A DNA stretch of 7,022 nt, from the NCBI GenBank assembly GCA_029940245.1, contig JAOZRF010000145.1:1-7022 (forward strand), given 5' to 3'. This DNA comes from Desulfobacula sp. (GTDB taxonomy: Bacteria; Desulfobacterota; Desulfobacteria; Desulfobacterales; Desulfobacteraceae). Positions 1-7,022 of the stretch are shown piece after piece. Numbering within the stretch: the stretch's first letter is position 1; the number at the start of each line of letters is the position of its first letter. A program made the translations under genes and the position numbers. The notes beneath the pieces were generated by a model. The model saw only the letters and a list, made by a program, of their open reading frames with translations, searched no databases and was not told the DNA's origin.

Positions 1-3000
1 TATGGTTATGGATAAGGACGGCTATCTCTGGGTGGCTGATAAAAGCAAAGACAGACTGGTTCGCGTTAATCCTGCGGATAAGTCCTATACCGTGGTTGAA
101 TCGAATTTTAATGATCCAATGGGACTGGATATAGATGCCCAGGGAAATCTCTGGGTAGCAGATAATGCTAGCCATAGGGTGGCCCAATGCAAGGCAGACG
201 GCACTATCTTAAAGGCATATTCCGAGACAAATAATTATGATGACAAATTTTACCAGCCCTCGGGCATTGTAGCGGATGGCACGGGATTCTGGGTGTCGGA
301 CAGAGACAATAATCGTGTTCTTCGATTTAACAATGCCGGAACCATCACCCATAAAATAGGCGGGTATTACAGTAAAATATTTGATAGACCCCAAAAAATT
401 GCAATCGGAGCAGACGGCAGTCTATGGATTAGTAATTATGATACAGATGCAGTGCTTCACTTTTCATCCGAAGGCGTGTATCTGGGAAGAATTGACAACA
501 CCACCCAGTCTGATGTGACCCTTGATGCTCCTACTGGAATAGCCCTTTACTACACGGACACCAATAGTAACAGTAAATGGGATGCGGGCGAGGATGAATT
601 TGTTGTGGTTCTTGATGTGGGAAAAGATCAGGTTGTTAAATTTAAAACAGACGGAACATATATGGGCAATCTGGGTGGAAAAGGATCCGGGAGCGATTTG
701 AATAAATATTCTGATGCCTGGGGCTTGAGAATATTTGGCCAGGAGATCTTTGTGGGTGATTCCAATAATGATCGTATTAAAGTACTGTCTCTGGATGGCT
801 CCTATAAACGGGCCTATACCACTGACGGCGGGGCATGGGGGAAATTTGACAACCCTGTGGGCATAGCCGTGAATAAGACCTCGGGATCAATTTGGGTGAC
901 GGACCGGGACAATGACCGCCTTCACGAAATAAAGAAAAATACGGAGGGCACATGGGAGTTTGTCCGCACAGTTGGCGGACCCAACAACGGGCTGTTCAAA
1001 AATCCTCACAACATTTATGTGGATACAGCCGGCAATGTCTGGGTTTCTGATCTGGACTCGGATATTGTGGCAAAACTGGATTCAGAGGGGAATCTGATAA
1101 AGATACTGGGTAATTCCCAGCAGGCAGGTGGTTCTTTTTATTACCCGGGGTTTGTTCTGGGACGGTCTGATGGCAGTATGTGGGTCACGGATACCAGTAA
1201 CGATCGCGTGGTCCATCTGGATGCCTCAGGGAATCTTGTGACCCTTATAGGTGGAACAGGGGGCGAAAACGGGCAGTTTGAAAATCCTGAGGGAATTGCA
1301 GTATCAGGCTCAAGTGTGTATGTAGCGGATACAAGTAATGATCGTATCCAGAAATTTTCTTCTACTGGGGATTTTGAAAGTGTTTTTGTATCAGCCGGAT
1401 CACCTGTAGGCTTTGTTGATGATCCGGCCGGCATGGTATTTGATTCCCAGGGCCGGCTATGGGTGGTGGAAAGAGTCAATCACCGGGTCCAGGTGTTTAA
1501 TTCCGCTGGCGAAACCCAGTTCACTTTAGGCGCATCTGTCTTAAAAAACCCCTTTGGGATAGCCATTGACAAGGATGACTATGTCTGGGTCACGGACACT
1601 GGCCACCACAGTGTACACAAATTTAAGCCTGATAATACGGGAACGATTCTTCTCACCATTGGAAAGCAGGACAAGACCGCAGGAAACGGTACCGGTGAAT
1701 TCAACGAGCCCTATGGCGTGGCCGTGGACAGCGCAGGATTGATTCACGTGGTGGAAAGCAGCAATAAGAGGGTTCAGGTTTTTGATACTAATGGGAATTT
1801 TCAGTACGCTTATGGCGGGTTATACTATCCCAGGGGCATTTCTATCGTAAACAGCAAGGTATATGTGGCCGACACCAATAACAGGCGGGTGGCAGTGTTC
1901 AATGAAAATGGGGCATTTCTATCTGAAGTAAAGGATAACGGCGCGGCAGAAACCGGTTTTTATAATCCCCGTGGAATCTCCATGGATTCTGAGGGAAACC
2001 TGTGGGTGGCAGACAGCGGTAATAATCGGGTGCTTAAGATAGATTCAACGGGCAAGGTCATCAAAAAGGTTACTCAACTCCTGGATAACCCCATCGGCCT
2101 TCAGGTGGACGGCAGCGACAATGTCTGGGTGGCAAGCAACGGCAACAGCAGGATCATCAAGTATAATTCCAGTGGAAAGCTCCTCAAGGTGTTTGATAGT
2201 GCCGGTGAGGTATTTGACAAGCTTTATAATCCCCTGGATATGGTGTTTCACCAGGGAAAACTCTACCTTGTAGACCGGACTAATGACCGCATCGTGGTTC
2301 AGGATGGGAAGGGAAATACCTTGCGCACTTTTGGGGTGCAGGGGGATGAACCAGGATTGATCAATGATCCCTGGGGGATCGCTGTGGGGCCGGATAACAA
2401 CATCTGGGTCAGTCAGACCGCGGGCAATGACAAAATTACAGTCTTTACCCCGGACGGAGAGTTTGTCAAAGTGATCGGTTCCAATGGAGCTCTGGCGGGA
2501 ATGCTGGCAGACCCCCTGGGCATGGATTTTGACGGCGACGGAAATCTATGGTTATCCGATGGGGGAAATGGTCGCATCCAGCAGTTCAACAGCGATGGCA
2601 AATTACTTCAGACCGTGGGAACCTCGGGCAGCGGGCAGGGCCAGTTGAACAATCCCCAGGATCTGGCCATTGATGACCAGGGCCGTATTTATGTGTGTGA
2701 TTATTATAACAGCCGTATCTCCGTCTTTGACAGCAACGGTCAGTTTTTGTTCAGTTTTGGCAATTTAGGGGAGAACAAACTATCATACCCCCGTAATATC
2801 GCTATTGACCCTGACGGACAGGTCTGGATTGCAAATGCAAATGGTAACAACCTGATGGCCTTTGACCTGCAGGGTAATTTTCTTTTTAAAGCCGGTGAAT
2901 ACGGCACCCAGTCAGGGCAGTTCAGTTCCCCGGGCGGGCTTGCCCTGGACGCTGACGGCCTTTTGTGGACGGCAGATTATAACAACAATCGTCTCCAGAC

Positions 3001-6000
3001 CTTTAATATCAGCAGTCCGGAATCTCTGGAATTCGGACTTTTCCACCGCAACTGGCGTTATGGAAGCGAAGCCGACCATATCGTTGATGTGATTCCCGGA
3101 AGCAAGGTGATCCTTGAGGTGAACGGTTCTTATACTTTTGGAAGCAGCACTGGCAGCGGCAATGTAAAAGATTTTGTGGATGTAACCTGGACTTCCGGCA
3201 ACGAGGATGTGGCCACAGTTGACTCAGATGGTATTGTTACAGCTATAGCAACGGGTGAGGCGCAAATCCAGGCCAAGATCGGGGAACAGACCTTGACAGC
3301 CACTGTGAAGATCTGGGCGGCTGACGCGCTTCCTGTAATGATCCTCGGCCGGGAAGGGGGCAGTTATGGAGAATATAACTCGCCCACGGCACTGCACATC
3401 AACAAAGAAAAGCTCTACGTGGCCGAATATACCAACCAGCGTATAAAAATTCTCGATTTTAAGGGCAATATTGTACAGGTAATATATAATCCAGACCTTA
3501 TGAAGAATATTAACGGCATGACGGTGGATGCCCAGGAAAATATTTATATCGTCGATAGCCAGACCGATAAAGTCCACAAATTTGACAAAAACGGCAATCA
3601 CCTGCTTTCCATGGGAGAACCTGGCAGCGAAGCCGGCCAGTTTAATGATCCCTTTGGGATATCTCTGGATTCTGACGGGAATCTCTGGGTCGTGGACCGC
3701 AACAATCACCGGTTGCAACAATTTTCTTCAGATGGCACCTATCTTGACGGTTTCGGCGCCTATGGCTCCGAGGACAGCCAGCTAAATTCGCCTGAAGATG
3801 TATCTGTTGATGGAGCCGGGAACCTCTGGATTGCTGATTACTACAAACTAAAGAAATTCAGCCCGGACGGGGAATTTTTGGATAAAGTAGAAGAGAACAT
3901 CTATCCAAGAAAAATCTGGCTTGATTCCAAGGGTGATATCTGGGTTCGGTGCAGTGACGGCAGGATCCGCAAATATGCCCCGGATTTGACGCAGCTCATG
4001 GTCTATGATTATACGACAAATGAAGATGAGCCAGGGAAACTGGATAATCCTCAAGGTGTGGCAGTGGATAGCAGCGGAAATATGTGGGTTGCTGAATATG
4101 ATAATGACCGGCTCCAGCGTATCTGTTTCATTACCCAGTCCCTGGATCTTTTATCTCCTAAGAATGTGGTCAAGGATACACAGCAGGTCACTGCTGCTGC
4201 AACCTATGGAGTCACAACAGAGGTCCTGCCCACAGAAAACGTCAGCGCTTCTTCGACCTGGCTGGTTGCGGATGAAACGCTTGCCTCAGCAGTCAAGGGG
4301 CTGGTCACAGCCCTGGAGACAGGGAAAACCACAATTACGGCTCAGTTTGACGGTTATGAAGACAGTCTTGCTCTTGATCTGCTTCTTTTTTATGGGGTGG
4401 AGGTGTCAGGCAACTTAGACATGGAAAATGCTTCGCCTCTGCTTGTGGCCAAGTCCGTTGAGGGGACTATCAACTATGGTGAAAACGACTTTTTTGAATT
4501 CACACCTGCCCAGGCAGGCTTTTACCGGGTGATCTTTTCGTCAGCTTTTGCAGAATCAGGCACAACGATGAATATCTTAAATGCCGCGGGAGATATAATA
4601 TACAGCAAAGCTGTTGCCGGAGGGGCCATCGCCGTTCCGATCTATTTTGACGCTCAGACTTACTACATCAGGATGGATGGCGGATCCGGAAGCAACAATG
4701 AAGCCTATCAGCTTGCTTATCTTTTTACGACTACGGGTGAAAAAGATAAGTCCGTTTCTCTACAGATTCCTGTTTCTGAAACCGGGATTTTGATGATAGA
4801 TAACCCGACCTATTATCTGCTGGATCTTCAGGGACCCAGGCAGCTTAAGATAATCTATACGACTGAAAGCACAGTGGCTGATGTCAAAATTACCGTGTAT
4901 CCGGAAGAAATCAGCGATGATACGGTTCTGGACAGGTTGATCTCAACAGATGGTGAAAACCTGGAAAACAATATCGGTCTTGCCCAGGGTAAATACTATC
5001 TGGAAGTGCGTGCAACCACTCCCGGTGATACTGGATATTATTATTCTTCCTATGGCGATATAGACGATTTGCCCTATACGCTGATTGTGCAGCCCGCAGT
5101 TTTTGAAACGGCAGGCGAGTACGAGACAAACAACACCCCGGCCTTTGCCAACAGTATTGACGACGGGGTTCCGGTCACGGCCAGGAACTTCAGCAATCAG
5201 GACAAAGACTATTACACCTTTCACTATAGCCCGGATACGGATACGGATTATCTGTTGTTCAATTTTACTCCCCAGGATACGGAAGGCTCTCATACCATTA
5301 AGCTTTTAAACCTGGAGGAAAACCCGCTTGCGAGTTACACATCGTCTCAGGGCAATGGAGTGGTCGATCAGAAAATTAACCTGAACCCCGGGCAGTACTA
5401 TCTTCAGGTACAAGACTATTATAGCAACCGGACTGAATATCTTTTTTCAATCGATGGCAAGATTTCAGCCGTTAAAAAGGTTACTGGTCTTAATCTTGTG
5501 CTGGGCAAGGAAGAAACGGAAATTAAAGTGGGTGACACCGTTTCTTTGACAGCCCAGGTCTATTATTCGGACGGCTCTGTAGTTGAAAATCCGGACGGCC
5601 TGAATTTGATCAGCACTGATTCAACTGTCCTGAGTGTTTCATCGGGCCAGGTAGAGGTGCTCAAAGCCGGTTCAGGTTCGATCGTTGCCTCTTATGAGGG
5701 CAAGGTCGGCGCCCTGGACCTGAGCGTAGGGGTGGTCAAGAAGCAAAGCTATGGGAATCTTATCGTCGTGGCCGGAGGGGGAATAGATCCCGGAAACAAA
5801 CTCAAAGACACGACACAATACCTCTGTGACCTGACCTATCTCAAGTTCAAAGGCCGTGGATTTGAAGATGATGATATCTATTATTTTAATCCTGAATCGT
5901 TTAAGGACCTGGACGGTAATGGTTTTAACGATGGTATCGTGGACAGCACAGAGATAAACAATCAAAATTTTGCATCTGCTATCACCACGTGGGCAAAGGA

Positions 6001-7022
6001 TTATCCCAGCACAGGTCCCCTTTATATCTATCTTAATGATCATGGGGCCAATGCGCTGTTTCAACTATATCCAGGTCAGATCCTGACCGGCGCTTCTTTT
6101 AACGAACTGCTGAATACTTTTCAGGATACCACGGACAGGAGAGTCGTGGTCATAATCGAGGCATGTCATTCAGGGACTTTTGTAACGCCTCTTCAGGCAG
6201 AAAACAGGGTAATCATTACCAGCTCTGATGAAGGTGTGGCCTATCTTGGCAATGGTGGTTCATCCTCTTTTTCCCAGTTTTTCATGGGCGATTTGTATAA
6301 AGGCGCCTCCGTTAGTGAGGCATTTGACACTGCTATTGATGAGCTGGGTAACCTGGGAAAACCCTATGACGGCATGTACCCGCAAAAATACCCCCAAGAC
6401 CTTGCTGCGCTGAATCTGTACGTGGTGGGAGATTTTGCACTGGCCCCGATGTTTCCCGAAATTAGTGAGATCACACTGGCCGGTTCTTATGATATTGCCC
6501 AGGGGGGTGGTTACAAGATCCAGGCAACTGTGACAGGGGTCCCCGGCGGCAAGGTATGGGCCACTATCAAACCGGATGATTATGCGCCACCTGCTGTGAG
6601 TGATGATTTTCAGACGCCTGACATTCAGGTGCCGTCTGTAACCCTTGTGGATGCAGATGCAACCGGTGAAATGGACGAGGTCTTTGAAGGAACCGGAGAT
6701 TTTACATGCAATGGTACGTATGATGTTATTATCTTTGCACGGGATGCCGAGGGGAATATCACCCAGTCCGCAATCAACACAGTCATAGTGGCCGGTGGCG
6801 AGGAATGCAGTGGTGAAGAAACCGATCAGGTTGAGACCGGAACAGGTTGGAGTCTGCTCTGCTCGCGTATCAGCTTTAATGCAGCGGACAAACTTTCCAA
6901 TGCTGACAAGTTTGTAAGCGCGTGGAAATGGGAGAACGGCGGCTGGGCAGTTTACCTGTCAGGTGGCGGCACCCAGGCTTATGCAGATTCAAAAGGCTTT
7001 GCCGTACTTTCCACCATCAACC
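1..7022 (+). CDS. Giant NHL-repeat / Big2 / PPC-like / C13-like (legumain-fold) cysteine peptidase protein, partial at both ends
   Basis: A single reading frame (codons from position 2) stays open for 2,340 residues, roughly 250 kDa, with no stop or frameshift. Domains in order: 22 NHL blades (res 1-1003), Big2 (1006-1105), six NHL blades (1107-1376), divergent Ig-like (1381-1463), three PPC-like modules (1466-1817), Big2 (1827-1911), clan CD peptidase with His2014 and Cys2055 (1917-2148), Ig-like module (2152-2263) and a truncated C-terminal module (2279 on). The ATG at position 2 is not the start: the residues there fit the strand before a blade's 'D-x-x-G-x-L-W-V-A-D' core, so the blade began upstream. 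No signal peptide or membrane segment is visible; a signal peptide would lie upstream. Big2 and PPC-like modules are typical of exported proteins, so I infer a periplasmic, surface or secreted location. Substrate and pathway are unknown. The coding frame and domain types are firm; the biological role is not. Confidence 0.97.
2..3010 (+). repeat. NHL beta-propeller array, block 1 (22 blades)
   Basis: Twenty-two copies of the NHL pattern 'N-P-x-G-I-A-V-D-x-x-G-N-L-W-V-A-D-x-x-N-N-R-V-x-x-F-D'. The core aromatic (or equivalent) residue falls at W10, W51, W97, W142, V203, F250, W298, W347, W394, Y440, W487, W529, H582, Y621, W668, W709, Y755, W802, W850, Y897, W942 and W989. Spacing is mostly 45-49 residues, with extremes of 39 and 61. 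NHL repeats fold as four-stranded blades, usually six to a propeller, and bind proteins, RNA or sugars; here an extracytoplasmic binding scaffold is the likely role. The longest gap (61) comes from an acidic loop inserted in blade 5. Blades 4, 8, 16 and 21 have lost parts of the 'D-x-x-N-x-R' motif. The array is cut by the window start, so more blades may lie upstream; two more would give 24, or four six-bladed propellers. Confidence 0.95.
557..592 (+). other. EF-hand-type calcium-binding loop within NHL blade 5
   Basis: Residues 186-197 place acidic or amide side chains at the calcium-coordinating positions of an EF-hand loop: D186 (1), N188 (3), N190 (5), D194 (9) and E197 (12), with K192 at position 7. 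The loop sits just before the strand of blade 5 that reads 'E-F-V-V-V-L-D' and accounts for the long 61-residue blade spacing. Similar 'D-x-N-x-N-x-x-x-D-x-G-E' loops occur outside true EF-hand helices in secreted bacterial proteins. Calcium binding is inferred from the pattern only. Confidence 0.7.
3017..3316 (+). other. Big2-type bacterial Ig-like domain 1 (protein domain)
   Basis: Residues about 1006-1105. The C-terminal half is a classic Big2 signature: 'V-T-W-T-S-G-N-E-D-V-A-T-V-D' (res 1061-1074), then 'G-I-V-T-A-I-A-T-G-E-A-Q-I-Q-A', ending in 'L-T-A-T-V-K-I-W'. The N-terminal part (res 1006-1045) is more divergent and may include a linker from the last blade of block 1. Big2 domains are Ig-like beta-sandwiches found in bacterial and phage surface proteins, commonly as spacers or adhesive modules. 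Here the domain separates the 22-blade and six-blade NHL blocks, so it probably acts as a spacer between propellers. Confidence 0.88.
3320..4130 (+). repeat. NHL beta-propeller, block 2 (six blades)
   Basis: Six NHL blades with core aromatic residues at Y1139, Y1182, W1229, W1276, W1314 and W1362, spaced 43, 47, 47, 38 and 48 residues. Blades 23, 25 and 28 keep the 'A-E/V-D-x-x-N-x-R' motif ('V-A-E-Y-T-N-Q-R', 'V-V-D-R-N-N-H-R', 'V-A-E-Y-D-N-D-R'). Blades 26 and 27 are shorter and degenerate ('I-A-D-Y-Y-K-L-K-K-F', 'V-R-C-S-D-G-R-I-R-K-Y'). Six is the usual blade number for an NHL propeller, so this block probably folds as one complete closed propeller bounded by Ig-like domains on both sides. 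Its ligand is unknown. Confidence 0.93.
4142..4390 (+). other. Divergent Ig-like (Big2-like) domain 2 (protein domain)
   Basis: Residues about 1381-1463. The order of motifs follows Big2: 'Q-Q-V-T-A-A-A-T-Y', then 'S-S-T-W-L-V-A-D-E-T-L-A-S-A-V', then 'G-L-V-T-A-L-E-T-G-K-T-T-I-T-A-Q-F', and a closing hydrophobic strand 'L-A-L-D-L-L-L-F'. The 'W-x-V-x-D-x-x-x-A' strand and 'G-x-V-T-A-x-x-x-G-x-x-x-I-T-A' hairpin are the recognisable parts. It links the six-blade propeller to the PPC-like modules and probably serves as a rigid spacer. The family assignment is weaker than for the first Ig-like domain. Confidence 0.75.
4397..4726 (+). other. PPC-like (pre-peptidase C-terminal) beta-sandwich module 1 (protein domain)
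   Basis: Residues about 1466-1575. It shows the PPC pattern: 'V-E-G-T-I-N-Y-G-E-N-D-F-F-E-F-T' (an 'x-x-D-x-F-x-F' entry strand), 'A-G-F-Y-R-V-I-F' (the usual 'G-x-Y-x-x-x-x' strand), 'M-N-I-L-N-A-A-G-D' (the usual 'L-x-D-x-x-G' strand), 'Q-T-Y-Y-I-R-M-D' (the usual 'G-x-Y-Y-I-x-V' strand) and 'E-A-Y-Q-L-A-Y' at the end. PPC domains accompany secreted peptidases and are often removed or used for substrate binding. Here the module lies well N-terminal of the peptidase, so it is more likely a binding or spacer unit than a cleaved C-terminal propeptide. Confidence 0.75.
4742..5095 (+). other. Possible PPC-like beta-sandwich module 2 (protein domain)
   Basis: Residues about 1581-1698. The first half ('V-S-L-Q-I-P-V-S-E-T-G-I-L-M-I') and the strand 'L-K-I-I-Y-T' are unlike standard PPC sequences. 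The second half has the expected 'L-A-Q-G-K-Y-Y-L-E-V-R-A' strand and ends with 'L-P-Y-T-L-I-V-Q-P', the usual PPC closing strand. Its position between two clearer PPC-like modules supports a third copy. It could instead be an unrelated all-beta domain. No catalytic motif is visible in it. Confidence 0.55.
5117..5452 (+). other. PPC-like beta-sandwich module 3 (protein domain)
   Basis: Residues about 1706-1817. It opens with 'E-Y-E-T-N-N-T-P-A-F-A-N-S-I', the typical PPC entry ('E-x-N-x-x-x-x-A-x-x-I'), followed by 'D-K-D-Y-Y-T-F' (usually 'D-x-D-x-Y-x-F'). Then come 'H-T-I-K-L-L-N-L-E', 'N-P-G-Q-Y-Y-L-Q-V' and the closing 'T-E-Y-L-F-S-I'. This is the clearest of the three modules. PPC domains are usual companions of secreted peptidases, consistent with the peptidase domain about 100 residues downstream and with an extracytoplasmic location. 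Confidence 0.8.
5480..5734 (+). other. Big2-type bacterial Ig-like domain 3 (protein domain)
   Basis: Residues about 1827-1911, directly before the peptidase. It shows 'V-T-G-L-N-L-V-L-G', 'I-K-V-G-D-T-V-S-L-T-A-Q-V-Y-Y-S-D-G-S', 'I-S-T-D-S-T-V-L-S-V' and 'V-E-V-L-K-A-G-S-G-S-I-V-A-S-Y', the standard order of Big2 strands. In gingipains and some other caspase-fold proteases an Ig-like domain packs against the peptidase, but there it follows the catalytic domain. Here it precedes it, and a structural role is inferred. Confidence 0.85.
5750..6445 (+). other. C13-like (legumain/caspase-fold, clan CD) cysteine peptidase domain
   Basis: Residues about 1917-2148. The core strand 'N-L-I-V-V-A-G-G-G' opens the domain. 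The strand 'L-Y-I-Y-L-N-D-H-G-A' carries His2014 (codon 6041-6043), and 'R-R-V-V-V-I-I-E-A-C-H-S-G' carries Cys2055 (codon 6164-6166). A hydrophobic strand ending in His-Gly followed by another ending in E/D-A-C is the clan CD catalytic dyad arrangement. 'D-H-G-A' and 'E-A-C' point to family C13 rather than metacaspases, which usually have 'D-C-C-H-S-G'. The next strand, 'R-V-I-I-T-S-S-D-E-G-V-A-Y', fits the substrate-pocket side of the fold. Both dyad residues are present, so activity is plausible. Legumains cut after Asn or Asp, but specificity cannot be read from this sequence. C11- or C14-like membership is the main alternative. Confidence 0.88.
5906..5953 (+). other. Putative calcium-binding acidic loop in the peptidase domain
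   Basis: Residues 1969-1984 contain D1969, D1971, N1973, G1974 and D1977, matching 'D-x-D-x-N-G-x-x-D', followed by D1981 and E1984. This resembles EF-hand or thrombospondin type 3-like calcium loops. It lies between the first core strand and the strand carrying catalytic His2014. Position 12 of a canonical EF-hand loop is V1980 rather than Glu, so D1981 or E1984 would have to supply the last ligand. Calcium-dependent stability or activity is an inference. Confidence 0.55.
6455..6790 (+). other. Ig-like beta module after the peptidase (protein domain)
   Basis: Residues about 2152-2263. It has alternating hydrophobic strands: 'I-S-E-I-T-L-A-G', 'G-Y-K-I-Q-A-T-V-T-G-V', 'G-K-V-W-A-T-I-K-P', 'P-S-V-T-L-V-D-A' and 'G-T-Y-D-V-I-I-F-A-R-D-A-E-G-N-I-T'. 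The last strand resembles the closing strand of Ig/FnIII-like modules in secreted proteins. An Ig-like domain after a clan CD peptidase is also seen in gingipains. I cannot assign it to a named family. C2236 lies in its last third. Confidence 0.6.
6836..7022 (+). other. C-terminal 'GW-x-L-L' module, truncated by the window end
   Basis: From residue 2279: 'T-G-T-G-W-S-L-L-C-S-R-I-S-F', then 'D-K-F-V-S-A-W-K-W-E-N-G-G-W-A-V-Y-L' and 'Y-A-D-S-K-G-F-A-V-L-S-T-I-N'. I recall a similar module, often reading 'G-W-N-L-L-S' then 'W-K-W-x-N-G-x-W-A-V-Y', near the C-terminus of exported proteins in Desulfobacterota and related deltaproteobacterial lineages. It usually continues with a 'G-E-G-F-W-V' type strand. 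If so, that strand should follow shortly after the window, near the end of the gene. Function unknown; a surface-associated terminal module is one possibility. Confidence 0.6.

Noticed and set aside
2..10. ATG codons at 2 and 8 as the start of the gene
   Set aside because: They code for hydrophobic Met residues in the strand before a blade core that is already under way. Only one base of upstream sequence is visible, so no ribosome binding site can be assessed, and the frame appears to continue upstream.
3224..3721. 165-codon open frame on the minus strand
   Set aside because: It lies wholly antisense to well-recognised NHL blades and has no recognisable domain of its own. The same holds for the minus-strand frames at 1141-1479, 1541-1747, 2045-2251, 4943-5293 and 5672-6064.
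2..4130. Regular periodicity of about 140 bases as a CRISPR array or DNA tandem repeat
   Set aside because: The period matches the NHL blade length of about 47 residues; similarity is in the protein, with different codons and no identical repeats or unique spacers.
4005..4418. 137-codon open frame on the plus strand in another phase
   Set aside because: It overlaps the last NHL blades and the second Ig-like domain, which are clear in the main frame. Its product looks like random out-of-phase translation rich in Trp, Arg and Gln. The frames at 2862-3092, 3528-3785, 5085-5309 and 6228-6413 are the same kind of shadow.
5234..5248. Short GATACG tandem repeat
   Set aside because: Only two and a half units, in frame, coding Asp-Thr-Asp-Thr-Asp in a PPC-like loop; too short to be a meaningful repeat or slippage site.
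5762..6445. Metacaspase (C14) or gingipain (C25) assignment of the peptidase
   Set aside because: The 'D-H-G-A' context and 'E-A-C' at the nucleophile fit C13 better than the 'D-C-C-H-S-G' of metacaspases, and I see no gingipain-specific motifs. C13-like is preferred but not proven.

Overview
The whole 7,022-base window lies inside one very large protein-coding gene on the + strand. Reading codons from position 2, I translated all 2,340 codons to position 7021 and met no stop codon. Both ends are open, so the gene's start, stop, promoter and terminator are outside the window. No intergenic DNA, RNA gene, mobile element or CRISPR array is visible. The sequence suggests a Gram-negative bacterium of moderate GC content. 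The mix of NHL repeats, Big2-type Ig-like domains, pre-peptidase-like modules, a legumain-like cysteine peptidase and a C-terminal 'GW-x-L-L' module recalls very large secreted proteins of Desulfobacterota (sulfate-reducing bacteria and relatives). That placement comes from memory of similar architectures, not from a search.

Layout (residue 1 is the codon at position 2): residues 1-1003 hold 22 NHL beta-propeller blades. Residues about 1006-1105 form a Big2-type Ig-like domain. Residues about 1107-1376 hold six more NHL blades. Residues about 1381-1463 form a second, more divergent Ig-like domain. Residues about 1466-1817 look like three tandem pre-peptidase C-terminal (PPC)-like beta-sandwich modules, the middle one weakest. 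Residues about 1827-1911 form a third Big2-type domain. Residues about 1917-2148 are a clan CD, caspase/legumain-fold peptidase domain with His2014 and Cys2055 in the expected motifs. Residues about 2152-2263 are an Ig-like beta module. Residues 2279 to the window end are the start of a small C-terminal module that is cut off.

The most likely reading is an exported, multi-domain surface or secreted protein. In it, a long array of beta-propellers (ligand or partner binding) is tethered by Ig-like and PPC-like spacers to a cysteine endopeptidase. Two acidic Asp/Asn loops, one in blade 5 and one in the peptidase domain, suggest calcium binding. The function is not known to me; the propeller-plus-legumain-like-protease architecture on one chain is the notable feature of this window.
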